Shown: positions 48,301 to 60,500, counted from the stretch's first letter. The stretch: DNA of 64,000 nt from Lumbricus rubellus (GCA_945859605.1 OX243814.1:17063628-17127627), one strand, 5' to 3'. The notes: generated by a model from the sequence alone, not told the origin. Translations and numbers: made by a program.

Positions 48301-50708
48301 CCGAATCATCACAACAGAGGCGACAAGTGAATATGTGGGTGCAGCGTCTATCAATATATTAATGTATGGTCAAATTGTGCAATGCCACCTATCTTGTAAA
48401 TTATAATTATACCAAAAAGACTTACCAAAGAAACTGTGAACTTTAACCTCTTTTTCAACTTCTTGACTTTCAGGCTTCTTCTGCTCAACTAAAGTTGTAA
48501 AACAGTTTAATGTATATCCATAAATTCCATTTACTTAAATAGACCTCAAGAGTTCATAAAATTCTAATTTTTCAACAGTTGCTCATGAACACATCCTTTC
48601 ATAGAAATACCAAAAGTAGTTTCAATAGTTACCTTCTAAGCAATCCAATTAAATGGATATAATTATCACCACATAGATGTAGACAAAGACGTTCAAATAA
48701 TTACTTCATGATCAAATTTCGGTAACACCAAGCAAAATACTATAAAATAACTAAATTTATTAAAAAATAAATCTTACCAGCACTTGAAAAACGGTAGCTG
48801 ACTGCAATATGCGATATTGCTTACCTTGACAAGTGGTCATTACGAACATTACGAAGTAAAAAAGGAAGATACTTTAAAATTGATTTTACTCAATGATACA
48901 AACTTACCATCTGACTCTTTTAATTCAGCATCTTCTGGTTCTTGAACCTTTGATTTTTTACTCTGTGACGAATCACCACAGACTTCAGTGTTATCACTCT
49001 CCGTTGGAAGTGTCTTAGAAGTCCTTGGCTCATCTGTGACAGCATCATCCTGATTCCCAATAACCCCATTCTTCGACCCACCGCCCTCCTCCTCCTCTTT
49101 TCCACCAGAATCAACTTCCATATCGTTGCTCTCTACGACCTCATCCGAGAGTTTCTGTAAACGTTTCCCATTCGGAAATTCTTTAGCGGAAGGTGATGAC
49201 ACTTTGTCGGATAATTTCTTTGCGTTATCATTCTTGTCTCCAGACTCGTTGCATTTGCGTTTCTTTGCAGACGACCGTTTTGACGGTGTCGTGTGCTCTT
49301 TGTCATCTTTTTGCTTCTTCTTTATCATGTGCTTTCGAGCTATAAAGATAGATCAAAATATCTTCACATTCAGATAATCTATGTATACATACAAAAAGAA
49401 AGGATTGCATTGTCTTCAATATTTAGTTTTTAAATGTACATATATCCACAATTTCACATTTACAGTACATGCCATATCATTTTGTTCACAGTTATAAGAT
49501 CTCTAACATGTTGGAACATACTTGTAAAAATATGGATATGTTTAATATGCATTGGATACAACAAAATTATAGTACTTAAGGTTAATTAAGCTGAAGCATC
49601 TTCAACATTGAAGTCTGAACACTGCAATTATTGGATTTTCGTCAATTAAATAGATCAGTACAAGGTGGTCTAAGACTAAGATTGCATGTAGAAAGGCAGC
49701 CTGAGGCAATCCGTTAACTGTGATAACTGGTAAGTGCTCTACATTATAATATACATGAAAATGTAAGAAATTAAATTCTGTTAACTACAGAACACAACAT
49801 AATCATGTACAGACATTTCCAGTAATAGACCAACTTAATAAACTTCTCTCAAGTTTACAAGAGTTTAAAAGATGATGCAAACGTATAAGGAACATGTAAT
49901 ACAAGCATAAAACATAAACCAAGGTAAAAAAAATAAGCTCACCAGTTTTCCTCAAAGGAATCCCATGTGCAGGAATGTGATCATCTGCAGGACTTTGCGC
50001 TGAAACTTCTTCCACTTTCTCAGAACTTTCAACATCGTCCACATTAGAACTCTGTTCTTTAGCAGAATCTAACTCCGTCGTGCTTTTGACATCTTTCTCA
50101 AATGCCTCCTTTACTGTTGGATCCATGACAGCATCAACACCCTTCTCTTTGCCTTCTTCGTTGTCATCGTCATCATCACTCTCGATCACGACCTTTCTTC
50201 TCTTCCTGCTGACCTCTTTTACTGGGCTAGGTACAGATTCCACTGTAATTTTTGTTTTACTATCATCTTCGCTCTTTGTTTCTGTAGGCAACTTTTTTGA
50301 TTTTGGTGAAGCAAAAAAGGAACTGAAAACACAAAACAACACTGAATCTGAAATCTTACCAAATCATTGAAAGCTTACACCCATAAATGGTCCAAATGGG
50401 TGTTATAAAGCGTTCATATCACCACCCTGGTCTTGTTCAATGTTAGACAAAATGGGCTCAATGTTATAGAGGCAATTGCCCCTCTACACCCCATGTGCGA
50501 GTAGGGCGCCCATGCGAGTAACTTTGTTTTGGCTGCAAGGGCGCTGTAATTTGCACAACGGAACGCTGTACGCTTGTCAGTGGCAAACGGTACCGTAGAG
50601 TCACAAAACTACTCCTTAATTAACTAACGCACATTACTATTAAACTGGAAATTAGAAGCATCGTAAAAACTGAATGCTATATACTAACGTAATCGATTTT
50701 TGTGCCAT
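36382..50708 (-). CDS. LIG1: DNA ligase 1 (ATP-dependent, replicative)
   Basis: Twenty-one coding exons, 3060 bp, 1019 aa. Exons: 50708-50689, 50322-49943, 49339-48908, 48488-48426, 47799-47646, 47174-47070, 46719-46663, 45961-45789, 45418-45354, 44991-44890, 44444-44276, 42834-42744, 42084-41999, 41602-41487, 40922-40716, 39759-39543, 38965-38883, 38518-38366, 37723-37526, 37166-37074, 36477-36382. All phases close. The first exons give MAQKSITSFF, a PCNA-binding PIP box. A long acidic/Lys-rich tail region (to about residue 380) follows, then the DNA-binding domain ([24 protein letters not shown]), catalytic Lys in KYDGER (about 664), [17 protein letters not shown] (about 816-821), KRSHNWLK, and the OB-fold to the C-terminus. 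The enzyme seals Okazaki fragments. It is about 100 residues longer than human LIG1, mainly in the N-terminal region. The donor of exon 11 (ACA|GTAGGG) is weak; an alternative lies 7 bp on. Confidence 0.97.
37440..37519. mobile_element. TTAA-bounded palindromic mini-element 3, beside a LIG1 splice donor
   Basis: 80 bp, TTAACCCTTTACCCGTTTG at the left and CGGATAAAGGGTTAA at the right. Its right TTAA ends 6 bp from LIG1 exon 37526-37723, so on the coding strand the intron reads GTATGC then the element. Confidence 0.7.
38043..38246 (+). mobile_element. tRNA-derived SINE, copy 4
   Basis: Most complete copy, forward. A-box-like TGGTGTAGTGGTGG at 38050, B box GGTTCGAATCC at 38093-38103, ACCTTGGGCAAGTCC in the body, tail ending GCGCTATAACAAGTGCAC. 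In a LIG1 intron. Confidence 0.88.
39819..39890. mobile_element. TTAA-type palindromic mini-element 4
   Basis: Left end TTCAACCCTTTAATGCCGG (first TTAA mutated to TTCA), right end TTAAAGGGTTAA. Same family as 5168-5237, in a LIG1 intron. Confidence 0.6.
39891..40140 (+). mobile_element. Truncated LINE 3' end
   Basis: Encodes [17 protein letters not shown] sequence (GPALWN is typical of LINE reverse-transcriptase C-termini) with frame damage, then a tail ending GAGAGGCGCTTTATAAG. Related to the minus-strand copy at 54400-54720. Confidence 0.6.
40486..40565. mobile_element. TTAA-bounded palindromic mini-element 5
   Basis: 80 bp, near-identical inverted copy of 7371-7450. In a LIG1 intron. Confidence 0.75.
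43025..43854 (+). mobile_element. GGCCCCCAGAAATT element, copy 1
   Basis: 830 bp in a LIG1 intron, ends GGCCCCCAGAAATTCGCG and an inverted counterpart GCAAATTTCTGGAGGCC, flanked by TA on both sides. GCGCAA-type words recur near both ends. The second copy (58208-59053) is inverted and nearly full-length. The interior carries a start codon in good context (43226). Confidence 0.82.
43226..43288 (+). other. 20-codon ORF inside GGCCCCCAGAAATT element copy 1
   Basis: ATG in the context AATCAAAATGGCGGCCGCC, encoding a peptide starting [12 protein letters not shown] and ending at TAG. It is conserved in copy 2 with one conservative change (Phe to Leu). It looks like the beginning of a coding exon picked up by the element rather than a complete gene. 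Confidence 0.45.
46040..46330. mobile_element. Two short LINE remnants in a LIG1 intron
   Basis: The minus strand of 46200-46320 encodes [13 protein letters not shown], resembling the LA-x-DR-x-x-W signature at the end of LINE reverse transcriptases. The + strand of 46060-46190 ends with GCTCTATATAAATGTCC and (GAAT)n, a LINE-type tail. Confidence 0.5.
47281..47351. mobile_element. TTAA-type palindromic mini-element 6
   Basis: 71 bp, left TTCACCCTTTAATTC, right CGGCATTAAAGGGTTAA. Same family as 5168-5237 in opposite orientation; left TTAA mutated. In a LIG1 intron. Confidence 0.6.
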
Positions 50709-50762
50709 TTCATCAACTTTAGCATCAGGTTTTATTTTTATTTAGTAACTCCCGCTCATTAG

Positions 50763-51323
50763 CAGTGTTGCCACTGAGGTTTCCGAAATAAACCCAGATT
50801 TCCTCACGAAAGAAACCCCAGAAAAACCCAGACTATTCAAATGAGCTATTTTAGACCCCATTTATTCAAATTATGTTGGTTTTTCGCTTTGTTCTTACGA
50901 GGGTTAACAAAATAATCATCAAAACAGTCGAATAAAATGTAATTACAACTTTTAAAATATCAATTGTTAAATTTGTCAGATACTTGGCATCCATACTGAC
51001 AATAAGCTTAACAAGGGAGAGGTGTGACCTGAACTATTTTGAGATGTCAAAATGGTTCATTTCTGTGCAGAGCTATTTTCAGGTCATAAATTATTTGTGA
51101 ATTGACAACGTGAGATCTTGACTGTAGAGTTTAGAATAAAAATTAGTGGAAAAAATTATGTATCACAACCATTTTACATTGAATTTCACAGAAAGTTACG
51201 TGTTGTAAGTACAAATGGTCAGCTCACCAAAATAAACCCAGATTTTGCCCAAAAAAACCCAGAAACCCAGACGAAGGCCAAAAAACCCAGATCTAGTGGA
51301 AAAACCCAGCTGTGGCATCACTG
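50763..51323. mobile_element. hAT-type MITE directly upstream of LIG1
   Basis: 561 bp, ends CAGTGTTGCCAC and, inverted, CAGTGATGCCAC. The 8-bp target duplication CTCATTAG lies at 50755-50762 and 51324-51331. AAACCCAG words recur near both ends. The element starts 54 bp from the LIG1 ATG (its duplication 47 bp), so it sits in the LIG1 promoter or 5' UTR. Confidence 0.92.
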
Positions 51324-51408
51324 CTCATTAGTGCACGAGAAAAACCATAGATAAGACTGGGGGAGATTCCCACACGAATGTTTGAGCATTTTGGATAACG
51401 AGCGCCAT

Positions 51409-51990
51409 GCTAGTAAGTAAGTAAGTAAGTAAGCCGTTTATTGACAAAGCATCAAACACGTACAAAAGAGCAGTAATCAGTACAAATTCAATGACTTTCG
51501 AGTGATCGGTGCATAAGTCAAAGAGTGAATCCAAAAAGGTCGTATGGACCCGCTGAGGCTGGATTGACCCTTCCTTTCTCAATAACATTTGGCTATTGTA
51601 AAAAAAACAGTGCAAAGCACAACATCTTACACATGAAACGAAAGCAAACTGAAATGAAATGACACACAGATTTCAAAACAAAACAAAAAACAAGAAAAAA
51701 ACAAATTATGACCAATTGTTTAAATCTAGTAAACAGAGATTAAACAGTCTTTTAATTTTTTCTTAAACATGTTAATGGTGGGTATAAGTGTAATATATTT
51801 TGGGAGGTTATTCCATATCATAGGGCCAGAACATTTAATCGAAAATAATTTCATCCTAGTATGTGCAACATCGGTGCGGTAACGCTGTGACGACCTTATA
51901 ATTATTAGGGCATAAAGTTTTGTATAATTGTGTTAAAGTGATTTAAGAGATTATGCTACCACCATTGAATCTAAGCTGCAAAAGAGGATC
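51409..51990 (-). mobile_element. 5'-truncated LINE with (CTTA)n tail
   Basis: On the minus strand an ORF end reads ...HTRMKLFSI..., then GPMIWNNLPKYITLIP and FKKKLKDCLISVY, stop at 51726. This is the LINE reverse-transcriptase C-terminal pattern. A 3' UTR follows with AATAAA (51442-51437) and a (CTTA)n tail at 51433-51412, as in CR1-like LINEs. Confidence 0.8.
51412..51433. repeat. (TAAG)n microsatellite, LINE tail
   Basis: Five to six TAAG units, the 3' tail of the minus-strand LINE at 51409-51990. Confidence 0.9.
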
Positions 51991-53136
51991 TATTAAAATT
52001 AGATTTTAAAAGTGATTGATAACATTGACTGGAGTGTTAACTGTTGAAGGTTGTTCAGCTTGACTCAGTCTGTAGGCCTAATGTTGAAATTCTTCGGATA
52101 AAGTCTCCTACCTAAAATTGCTACGTCAATGGTTTCATCGTGTCTTGTAACGTGGATAATAAAACCAAAAACAGGCATAAGCCGCATAATTATTATTTCT
52201 TCAGTTTAGCTTTTCTCGAGCCTTTTGAGACAGTAGACGTGAGAGTAATTATTGCGCTATATAATTCTTGCTCATTTCGTCTACGGTTTAATAGAAACGA
52301 GTACTTTCTGTTGACAAACTTGCACATGAAGTTTTCTTAGTTTTACTATTTTAAAGCGTAGCGAATACTTCAGTTGAATTACTGTCGAACATAATTTAAA
52401 CCACTTGATATAGATGCTATAAGGTTATTGATGTTATGAAAATATTTTGTAGCAGTTTCTCTACGGAGCTTGTGATCGGTCATGTAATTATTATATATCT
52501 TTGACCTACAGCTTAGGCCATGGTTGGTAAGATCATGCATCCAGATAATTATGGAATCCATGCCTGAAACAGGACTAAAATAGAAAACTGGGAAAACGGC
52601 AAAGAGCTACACATTTTTTGAATTGCTAGCTCAGAAGATATGTTGAAAAGGTTGGACGAATAGCATTAGAATGAAATAACAGGAAGAGGAGACCTGGCTG
52701 AAGCCTACAGGATTATCACTGGATGGACGTGGTTTAGTGGGAGATGTTTTTGAATTGGTACCAAGTAAGGCACTTGAGAGCATTGTATTAATTATATATA
52801 CAACCGATAGACACATTAGGGTGTGCAAGGTTTATGGATTTGTTTACAAGTATGTTAGTGTGGTTTCAAGGACACTATCACCACCTTTAGCAGGCATCTA
52901 GGACAGATAGGCTATCCATCTTTTGAGGCACCATGTCATAGAGCTTTGTTCCTTTTCCAGAACTCTATGGCCATCTAGATCTTGCTACATTAGTGCAATT
53001 GTGAATGCATACAAACAATACAATTTTGCTTTTCAAGAGTACTGGTGATTGGCAAAGGTACTGTGTAGCAGTAGCTCTGCAAGCCCCGTAGTGCTGCGAT
53101 GACATGAATTTTAAATTAAGATTTTTATTTTTTCAG
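51991..53136. other. Spacer upstream of MRPL36; no gene seen
   Basis: No supported gene. The promoter and a non-coding first exon of MRPL36, and possibly distal LIG1 promoter sequence, are expected here because the two genes are divergent. Confidence 0.4.
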
Positions 53137-53141
53137 ACAAG

Positions 53142-53486
53142 ATGTTCCACATCTGGAGAATTTCAAGCCGTATCATCTCCAGCGCAATTGAACAGACTGC
53201 CTTGCACTTGCGATGGAACAGTCGTCCGCTGTCAACTCTCCTACAGCTGAGGCCAAGTACAGTCACAAACCTGACGTCAACAAACGCCGGCAGTCGGTTA
53301 CTGTCGCCAAGCCTGTGCAGTCTCATGCCAGTGCAGACCTACAAAGTAAAGGTCTGCCTGAAGCGACGTTGTCCGGCGTGCTTCTTCGTGCAACGCGGCA
53401 ACCGATTATTTGTAGAATGTCACGCTAAACCTCGACACAAACAGATGCAGAAAATGCCAAAGCGCAAACTTTTTCGAGAAGATTGA
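53142..53486 (+). CDS. MRPL36: Mitochondrial ribosomal protein bL36m
   Basis: 114 aa in one coding exon. The last 48 residues match ribosomal protein L36: YKVKVCLKRRCPAC, then a C-x2-C-x12-C-x5-H zinc ribbon (Cys77, Cys80, Cys93, His99) and RHKQMQK. The first about 60 residues are basic, Ser/Leu-rich and without acidic clusters, as in a mitochondrial targeting peptide. The protein belongs to the large subunit of the mitoribosome. A splice acceptor (TTTTTTCAG) ends at 53136, five bases before the ATG, so a 5' non-coding exon exists upstream. Start is the only in-frame ATG. AATAAA follows at 53720. Vertebrate MRPL36 is about 103 aa. Confidence 0.94.
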   Translation: MFHIWRISSRIISSAIEQTALHLRWNSRPLSTLLQLRPSTVTNLTSTNAGSRLLSPSLCSLMPVQTYKVKVCLKRRCPACFFVQRGNRLFVECHAKPRHKQMQKMPKRKLFRED

Positions 53487-53719
53487 ACCGGAAAACAACA
53501 TTTTCTCTGTTTTACGGTGCAAAGACAAACTAGATTTGTGTCTTGAGCTCGTGAAAAATAACTCCATTTTCAATCAGCCTGGTAGTTCAGTTTTCATTTT
53601 ACTGTGGTTCTGAGCAACATGTTCTAAAATTCTACATCTGTTGGCATGCATGGGATAGTTGACATGGTCTTGTGCCTTGTATGTAACCATCAACAGGTCT
53701 GCTTATGTGAAGAGAAAAA

Positions 53720-53725
53720 AATAAA
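53720..53725 (+). terminator. Candidate MRPL36 polyadenylation signal
   Basis: AATAAA 234 bp after the MRPL36 stop. Confidence 0.55.
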
Positions 53726-54399
53726 TTTTGGCGCGTTCAATTTCTAGGATTATGTAAATTGTCATGCGGTGCCAATATATTGAAAATGAAGTCACGATTG
53801 TCACGTGTTATAAAATATGACTCTTGTTTTTTGTGCAGCCTCTATGTCTTGCCAACTTTCCAGAGAAATTTAGGATATCTATTGATGCTTTAATTTGTAA
53901 GTTGAATGAAGCGGCATCAGGTCTTCGATTAGATAAGGTTACCAAAGTCAATCCCAAGTAACTTCATTTTGGATTTGACCACCTCAAATGCCTCATTTTA
54001 AATTGCCTCACATGTAATAAAAACACAGTGAAACGTTTTATCAGAAAGAAGTATAGAAGTATAAAAGGTTTGTGTTTTGAGTATTAAATAAACAAGTCTG
54101 CCAATAGTCGCACTCTGCCAGTCCCAAGCCTGGATAAAGGAGGAGGGTGTTGCTAATGGTCTTTGTTACCACACAGTGATGTTAAACTGCAACTATTACT
54201 ATTAAATAAACAAATATATTAAAACTATAGGAATTATGGTGCATTGACACATGAAGTAAAATGTATTTTATTGAAGACTTGTCACAGCAATGACTATGAA
54301 CAATTGAACAGCCAATTCAGTTTATCGATGTAATAGTCAAAAGATCAGTATTAAGCAAACTCCAGATAGTCAATCCTGATCAACCAATGTGCAAGCGTA

Positions 54400-54720
54400 A
54401 TCACTATCTGGTAATTGTATCGTATCAATAAATTTATAAAGCGCACCTCACATTGCACACACATCAAGGACACTCCCAGTGGAAAGACTCTGGAGAAAAG
54501 AAGTAGTTTGAAGGCAGCGGTAATATGATGTGTTTGGGGTACTAGTTAATAACGAAGAACGTGTCAAAGGAGACAGCCGATTCCAAAGTGCAGGACCAAT
54601 GAAGGCAAAAGCTTGTGTTTTAGTCAAATCAGTCGTTGCTTGCGGGACAAGAAGATCATATCTGTCACGTGAGCGTAGTGGATGAAGAGAGGGGGCTAGA
54701 GTCAGTAATATGTGTACAAT
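54400..54720 (-). mobile_element. Truncated LINE 3' end
   Basis: The minus strand encodes [36 protein letters not shown] and so on to a stop at 54450-54448, then a GGTGCGCTTTATAAATTT tail. The DLLVP and GPALWN words are LINE-type. Related to 39891-40140. Confidence 0.75.
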
Positions 54721-56230
54721 TCTCAGGAACTTCCAAATATAAGTACTTAGCTAATCTGAGTACAATATTGTAGAACGCTCCACATATGTAGGATGTAACA
54801 CTGCTCTCTGGAAACACAGTAATGGAATGCTGGAATAATAATGACTTGGTTTAATAAATTGTGATTTTATTCTATGACATAGACTACCTTGAAATTACTC
54901 TAAAAATCCAAAAAGTCCGTAAAGGCTGAGGAACGTAAATAACTTTCAGACATCCACTGAGCAGAAATTTTTTGATTTTTATCTTTGCACCTGCAAGTTC
55001 AAAATTGTCATGTTAGAGTCATATGTAATAAGCTGGCCATATTACATTTGCACTGAATCCTTATTTACCAATGCTCGGTGCATTCATGCATAATGGTTAT
55101 CACATTCAAATTTCAAACCGCATACATTTAATACACAGATTTACTCAAATTAGCTCATGAGATGCTTGTTATTTCTGCTACATATAATATGCATTGAGAG
55201 AAAATACGTCATGAACAAACATGAACATAGCTAAGCACGATTGACAGTAGCAAAAGCAACGTTTTTCAAACTCAGATGACCAGCTAATGCACTAAATCAT
55301 CGATTGGCAAGCAGTCTAGTTTGAGAAAATTTAAGCTAATAAAGCTAGCCAACCTGCAAAACAGCCAGAAAATACCTTTTGTAATTATTGATTGTAACAG
55401 ATTCAATGCGTAATCAAATAAATTTGTGGTTACTGTTGCTTGTTTTAGAAGTTTAATTGAAAATTAGATTCTATCAATTGCTGTAATAAAAAATTTGATT
55501 TAGGAGAATCCTAATGGTTAGACTTGAATATTTTGTTTGGCAACAACGTATAAAGTGGAGCTTGTGCTTCACGCCAACTGGATTGTAGCATGTTGTGGAG
55601 TTCCTTGTTCAAGTTGTTCACATTCACAAATACACATGCAACATTAAACATTGTGCACTCCATATTTACATGTACTAGTCTACAGCACACACAAATTTGA
55701 AATAAGCAATTTAAGCTCATCCTTTGTCACACATTCAGACTTTAATGAGTCTTATACATACACACACTGGTATGCAAACCGCTTTTGCAGCAACATGTCA
55801 AACAACTACATGAATTATTCAAAAACTTTCTTTAGAAACCGTTACCATATGCCAATGAAAGCGGCAAACAGAATCTGGTTACTGAATTATCTACATTTAG
55901 GTCTAAATGCGATTGCTCTATCCTGATCTGAAAAACATTTCAATTGAAAATGACGAAAAAACAAAAGATAGCATTTCTAATATGAAAACACAGATGTCAA
56001 AATGCTTCTTCAGATCCAAGCTTTTAAGCCCGTAATTCTAAAAGCAATAATGTAAGTCCAGCTTTGCGTCCGGGGAAAGTATTAACAACATCAGACGCAA
56101 TATGGAACCACACTTTACGAAATAAGCCCGACTAATATTACTTCCAGTCACTTAAATGCAAGACTATTTAAATCAGTTTTAACTGTATTTTAGCTTATAA
56201 TGTTCATTTCTCTGAATTCTTTCCTGTTGT
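54721..56230. other. Spacer between MRPL36 and ARL6IP1; no gene seen
   Basis: AT-rich, only short ORFs without recognisable similarity. It includes the ARL6IP1 3' UTR at its right edge. Confidence 0.4.
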
Positions 56231-57488
56231 CTACTTCTTTTTTGCTTTCGTAGCTGCTGTTTTGGCGGCACCAGACACTTTCGATGTAATCTTCTGTAGA
56301 ATTCCGTGTTTGCGCAGTCCAGGGATAAGAACAAGAAGAATAACTGGAACAGATACACACACAACTGACATCAATGCCATCCATATTATTACGTATGCCA
56401 AAAAAATTTTCATACCCCTTTAAATTTAGCCTTGTGGCCCCCTAATGTCCTTCAACTAAGAAAAAAAGACCCTGTGTGTTCTCCAACTAACAAAAAAGTG
56501 GCCCTAAAGTAAAAAAAATTTGGGAACCAATGCTTAAGTCACCTAAAAGACATTTATTTTGCCATAGGCTAATATTTAGTTTTGTTAAACATCAAATGTG
56601 AGCATTAGCTAAACTTTGACAGAATATAGATTATAATGTAATGAAATGCTATCAGATAGCATAACACAGCTCTAGTTATAAATATGCTAATGCGGACATC
56701 ATAATTAGACATGTGTTTTGCGTATGTACAGCTGTACACATTTGTTGTGAACCCTCCCCTGGCAATATGAACAAATATGCAAAATCTCTTAAATCTGAAC
56801 ACCCCTGCCCTCACTGTATACACAATATATGGGCACATTGTACAATGTACAGCCCTTATTAGTACCAGGATATTGCACTGAAATCATAAATCACAGCTTC
56901 ATTTTTATCACCCTAAGGGTCATTCATATATAACATACACAAAAAACATTTTTCAACCCTGTTTCCGTACATTTTGTTGACCACCCCTCCTATGCATTCG
57001 TACAAATAAACTTCTTTATCCCCCACCCCACGTCATAACTAGATATTTATTGTGCATACGTACATTTTGCTGATATTCATAATCAGGTCAATAACCAGAT
57101 GGTTAGTTCACAAGACAGATAGAGAGACACGTCCTATGCTCACTGCTGGTGCACCTGCTTATGCTGTTTATGATTCTCTGAAGAGGACTGGGTCAACAGT
57201 TTAGCCCAATAAACTTCGCGCTTGCAACGTTTTGAGATTTTGAGTTATGTGTTGTTGGTGTTCAACACTTTATTGAACCTCTCTGTAACATTACCGATGT
57301 TTATACAGCACCTCTTGGACTTTTAGTTGCTCTACTACTGCAAAACAGGTGATCGGGCCTTTTGGGTTGCTGGCCCATGCGCATGGAACAGTCTTCCTTC
57401 CATCACCCATACAGGAGACAAAAGCTTAAATTGTCTTCGAAAAACAGTTAAACTGTACATTCTGTCTAACTTTAATGCCGACTGTTGA

Positions 57489-57531
<43 letters not shown>

Positions 57532-60500
57532 GCATCCAAGATAGCTTCTACTAACGATGCTATAGAAATTGTACAATACAATTTACTCAATAGTTTCAAT
57601 CATGATAAAATCAGCAATACCTATTAGGTACATCAGCAGCAAGTTGTCCATGAGGCTACCAATCCACGCGAAAACAGCCAACATGCCAACAACTGCCAAC
57701 AGATACTGCAAATACCAGAATATCACTGTCAATGTTCAGACACAAACAGTACACAGATTGTACACTACAATTTGGTCAATCAATCACGATACTTGTTCTA
57801 TGGCACTTCCGACCCAAGTTTCTGTTCAATTATCTAAATTCTAAAACATGTCCTTAACTCAGTAACAATTTTACATCACCACAACAGCAATTGGTTTAAA
57901 AACAGTAAATTTGTAGCTAAATGCTTCCTGTTTTCAATAAATGGTCACAAAATTTCATGATCATAAGCAGAAATGTATTGCCTAAATTTAACAAATGACA
58001 TGAAGTTCTAAGCTGAGCGATAGACAAGAATCCACTTGCCATGTTTGCCTTGTCATGCTTCAGTTTTGAAAGCGTATTGAATCCGTCAATAATGTGCTTC
58101 TTGAAGTTTAGAAGCCGGGTACAGGATCGTTCAAAATGAATCTGCTCCAACTCGGTCCTAAATAAAATTAAAAGAGTTTGTTTACCTCTGCTAACAACTG
58201 ATAGCTAGGCCCCCCAGAAATTTGCGCCAAGAAACTGAAAAAAGTGCGCACCAAAAACCAAAAATTTGCGCCAATTTTGCGCTAGTTAAAAAAGGATAAT
58301 TTTCGTTAGTTTTTCATTGAATCAGTGTACCAAAGTATCTAACAGTATTTTTTTCATTTAGTGTAAAGCTTTGGCGTTTTAGAAATTAGAAAATCAAGCA
58401 AAAAATGCAGTTATAAAGTTTCTATAACCATGAGATTAATGTACTCAGACGATTGCAAAGAATTTTAATGTTGCAAAATTTACGCCCACCGAAATCTACG
58501 CTCATTACAAATAGGCCTACAACTTCAAGATGGTATTAATTATATATCATATGCCTATATTATAATGAATCACCAATTTACAAAACGTGTTGAATAGTAG
58601 CCTTCCGTCTTCGTGTGCACGCCTGACGCCTATTGATTAAATGCGTTCGTTCTGTCATAAGCTGAGACAGCACGCGATGCTGCCGTGTGATCGCTTTGAG
58701 AAACTTCGTCTAACATATTTTATTGTGTGGCCGTGAAGTTCAGGAATTTTTTATACTTTAAGTTTTGTGCATTACTACTAAAAATAACGATCTTTAACTA
58801 ACAATTCCGATATAATTTCGTCCCATTCGGCGGCCGCCATTTTGATTATCGCCCATCGGTTTCGTTGCTATGTTGAACTGCCGCGCTCTGAAGTGATTTT
58901 TAAGTCAATCAAAGCCCAATTTAGATAAATTAGCAAGATTTTGTCAAAAATTGCGCCAAAATCGCGCGGATTGGCAATATTTGCGCTGTTGCGCGAAACC
59001 TGAAAATTTGCGGAAAAGTTGCGTTGCGCAAGATCGCGAATTTCTGGGGGCCCTAGATAGCAAATTTAAACCAGCACTTTATATAAAATTAAATTAAATT
59101 ATAGAATTTGTAATGTTTCCAGCTTTGTTACAGTGTACAGTTTTCACCACAGTTGCTATAAAGGCAACAAATGGAAGGCCCTGAAGGTTCACATGACCCA
59201 CTAATTAGAGCAATCCAAATAACACATCGAGCAGTGATAATAACGATTCACATAAAAGTTACACAGAACGTAAAGACAGTTCTGATGAAGTTAAGATTAA
59301 TTAATCAGATTCAACTATTAAAATAAACAGAATCAAAACAAACTTAACTAAATGAAAATACATCTTCTTGCAAACATCAGTTTTCAAGTCCCTAACTATC
59401 ATTTATTAAATTCACAACAGTTACATGAGAACTGACAAAACCTAGACACTTCCAGTTTCGTTAGATCAAGTCCAGATAATTAAGTTACCATTGTGAGCTT
59501 TCGCCTTCCATTCTATAGAAATAGTTTCCGAGCATTGGTGCACCGAAGTCGACGATAGTGACGACTAATCCAAAAAGAGAGAACAACGTCAGCACAGACG
59601 GCTCCAGATACCAGATCAACCTAGAACATCGCAAAATGAACAGCCTTACGTTGAAAAAAAGCATCTGCATCAAGAATTGTCAGAAGAAACTGGTCTGAGA
59701 ATTTAAAAACACATGATTTCACGATACTGAACTGAATCACATCCTAAAACTGAAATGTCACAGCTCAGAGTTTAATAGGAAACTCTCATCTTCTGAATGA
59801 ACTGATAACGTCAAAGCTGTTTGGCTCAACGGTTAACATACAGATGAAGCACCATTATGAGAACACCCTAGTGTAGATTCAATCAAGGGTCACTTCAGTA
59901 AACTACTTAGACCACACTTCATTACCATAAAGTTCGTAGAGACATTGCCAAACCCGCCCTAGGGCTGTTCTCGCAGATTCATGTCATGTTCTACATCACC
60001 CACTGTCCCTGTTTAAAACTGTAGTATACTCGCAACATCCACAAAACTATGACATATTTGTACCTGCTTCAAACGGTCAGGTACACAAAACATTTAATAT
60101 TAGGATGGTTAATATGTGAATTATATACTTCAGAATTTACACCAAATTCGGTCAGCAATTGGTTACTTACATGCTTAAACTAAAAAGAAGACAAACTACA
60201 AAAGACAGGATGTGTTTGTCACTGAATTGCATTAACATTAAAAAGACAAATTGCTAGCATCCCTACAGAGTGGAAAAACCTTTCAAATGATTGATTGATT
60301 CTCACAAAGGAACTTACGCAAACAGAATTGTGACAATGCCGACAGCAATCGCAGGAAAGTGAATCGGTTGCCACTCGAGTATTTTATCGAGTACTAGCAT
60401 GAGAGCACGACGACTAATCAAATCAGTCTGCAACTTCTTCAGCTCCTTCTCATAATCCTACAGTTCAATTGAAAGAAAAACGAAAACAAGTTAAATATTG

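Noticed and set aside
48000..48360. Overlapping ORFs in a LIG1 intron that hint at a retroelement fragment
   Set aside because: No diagnostic motif on either strand.
52379..52561. 60-codon minus-strand ORF upstream of MRPL36
   Set aside because: No similarity recognised, no splice or promoter support; too short to call.
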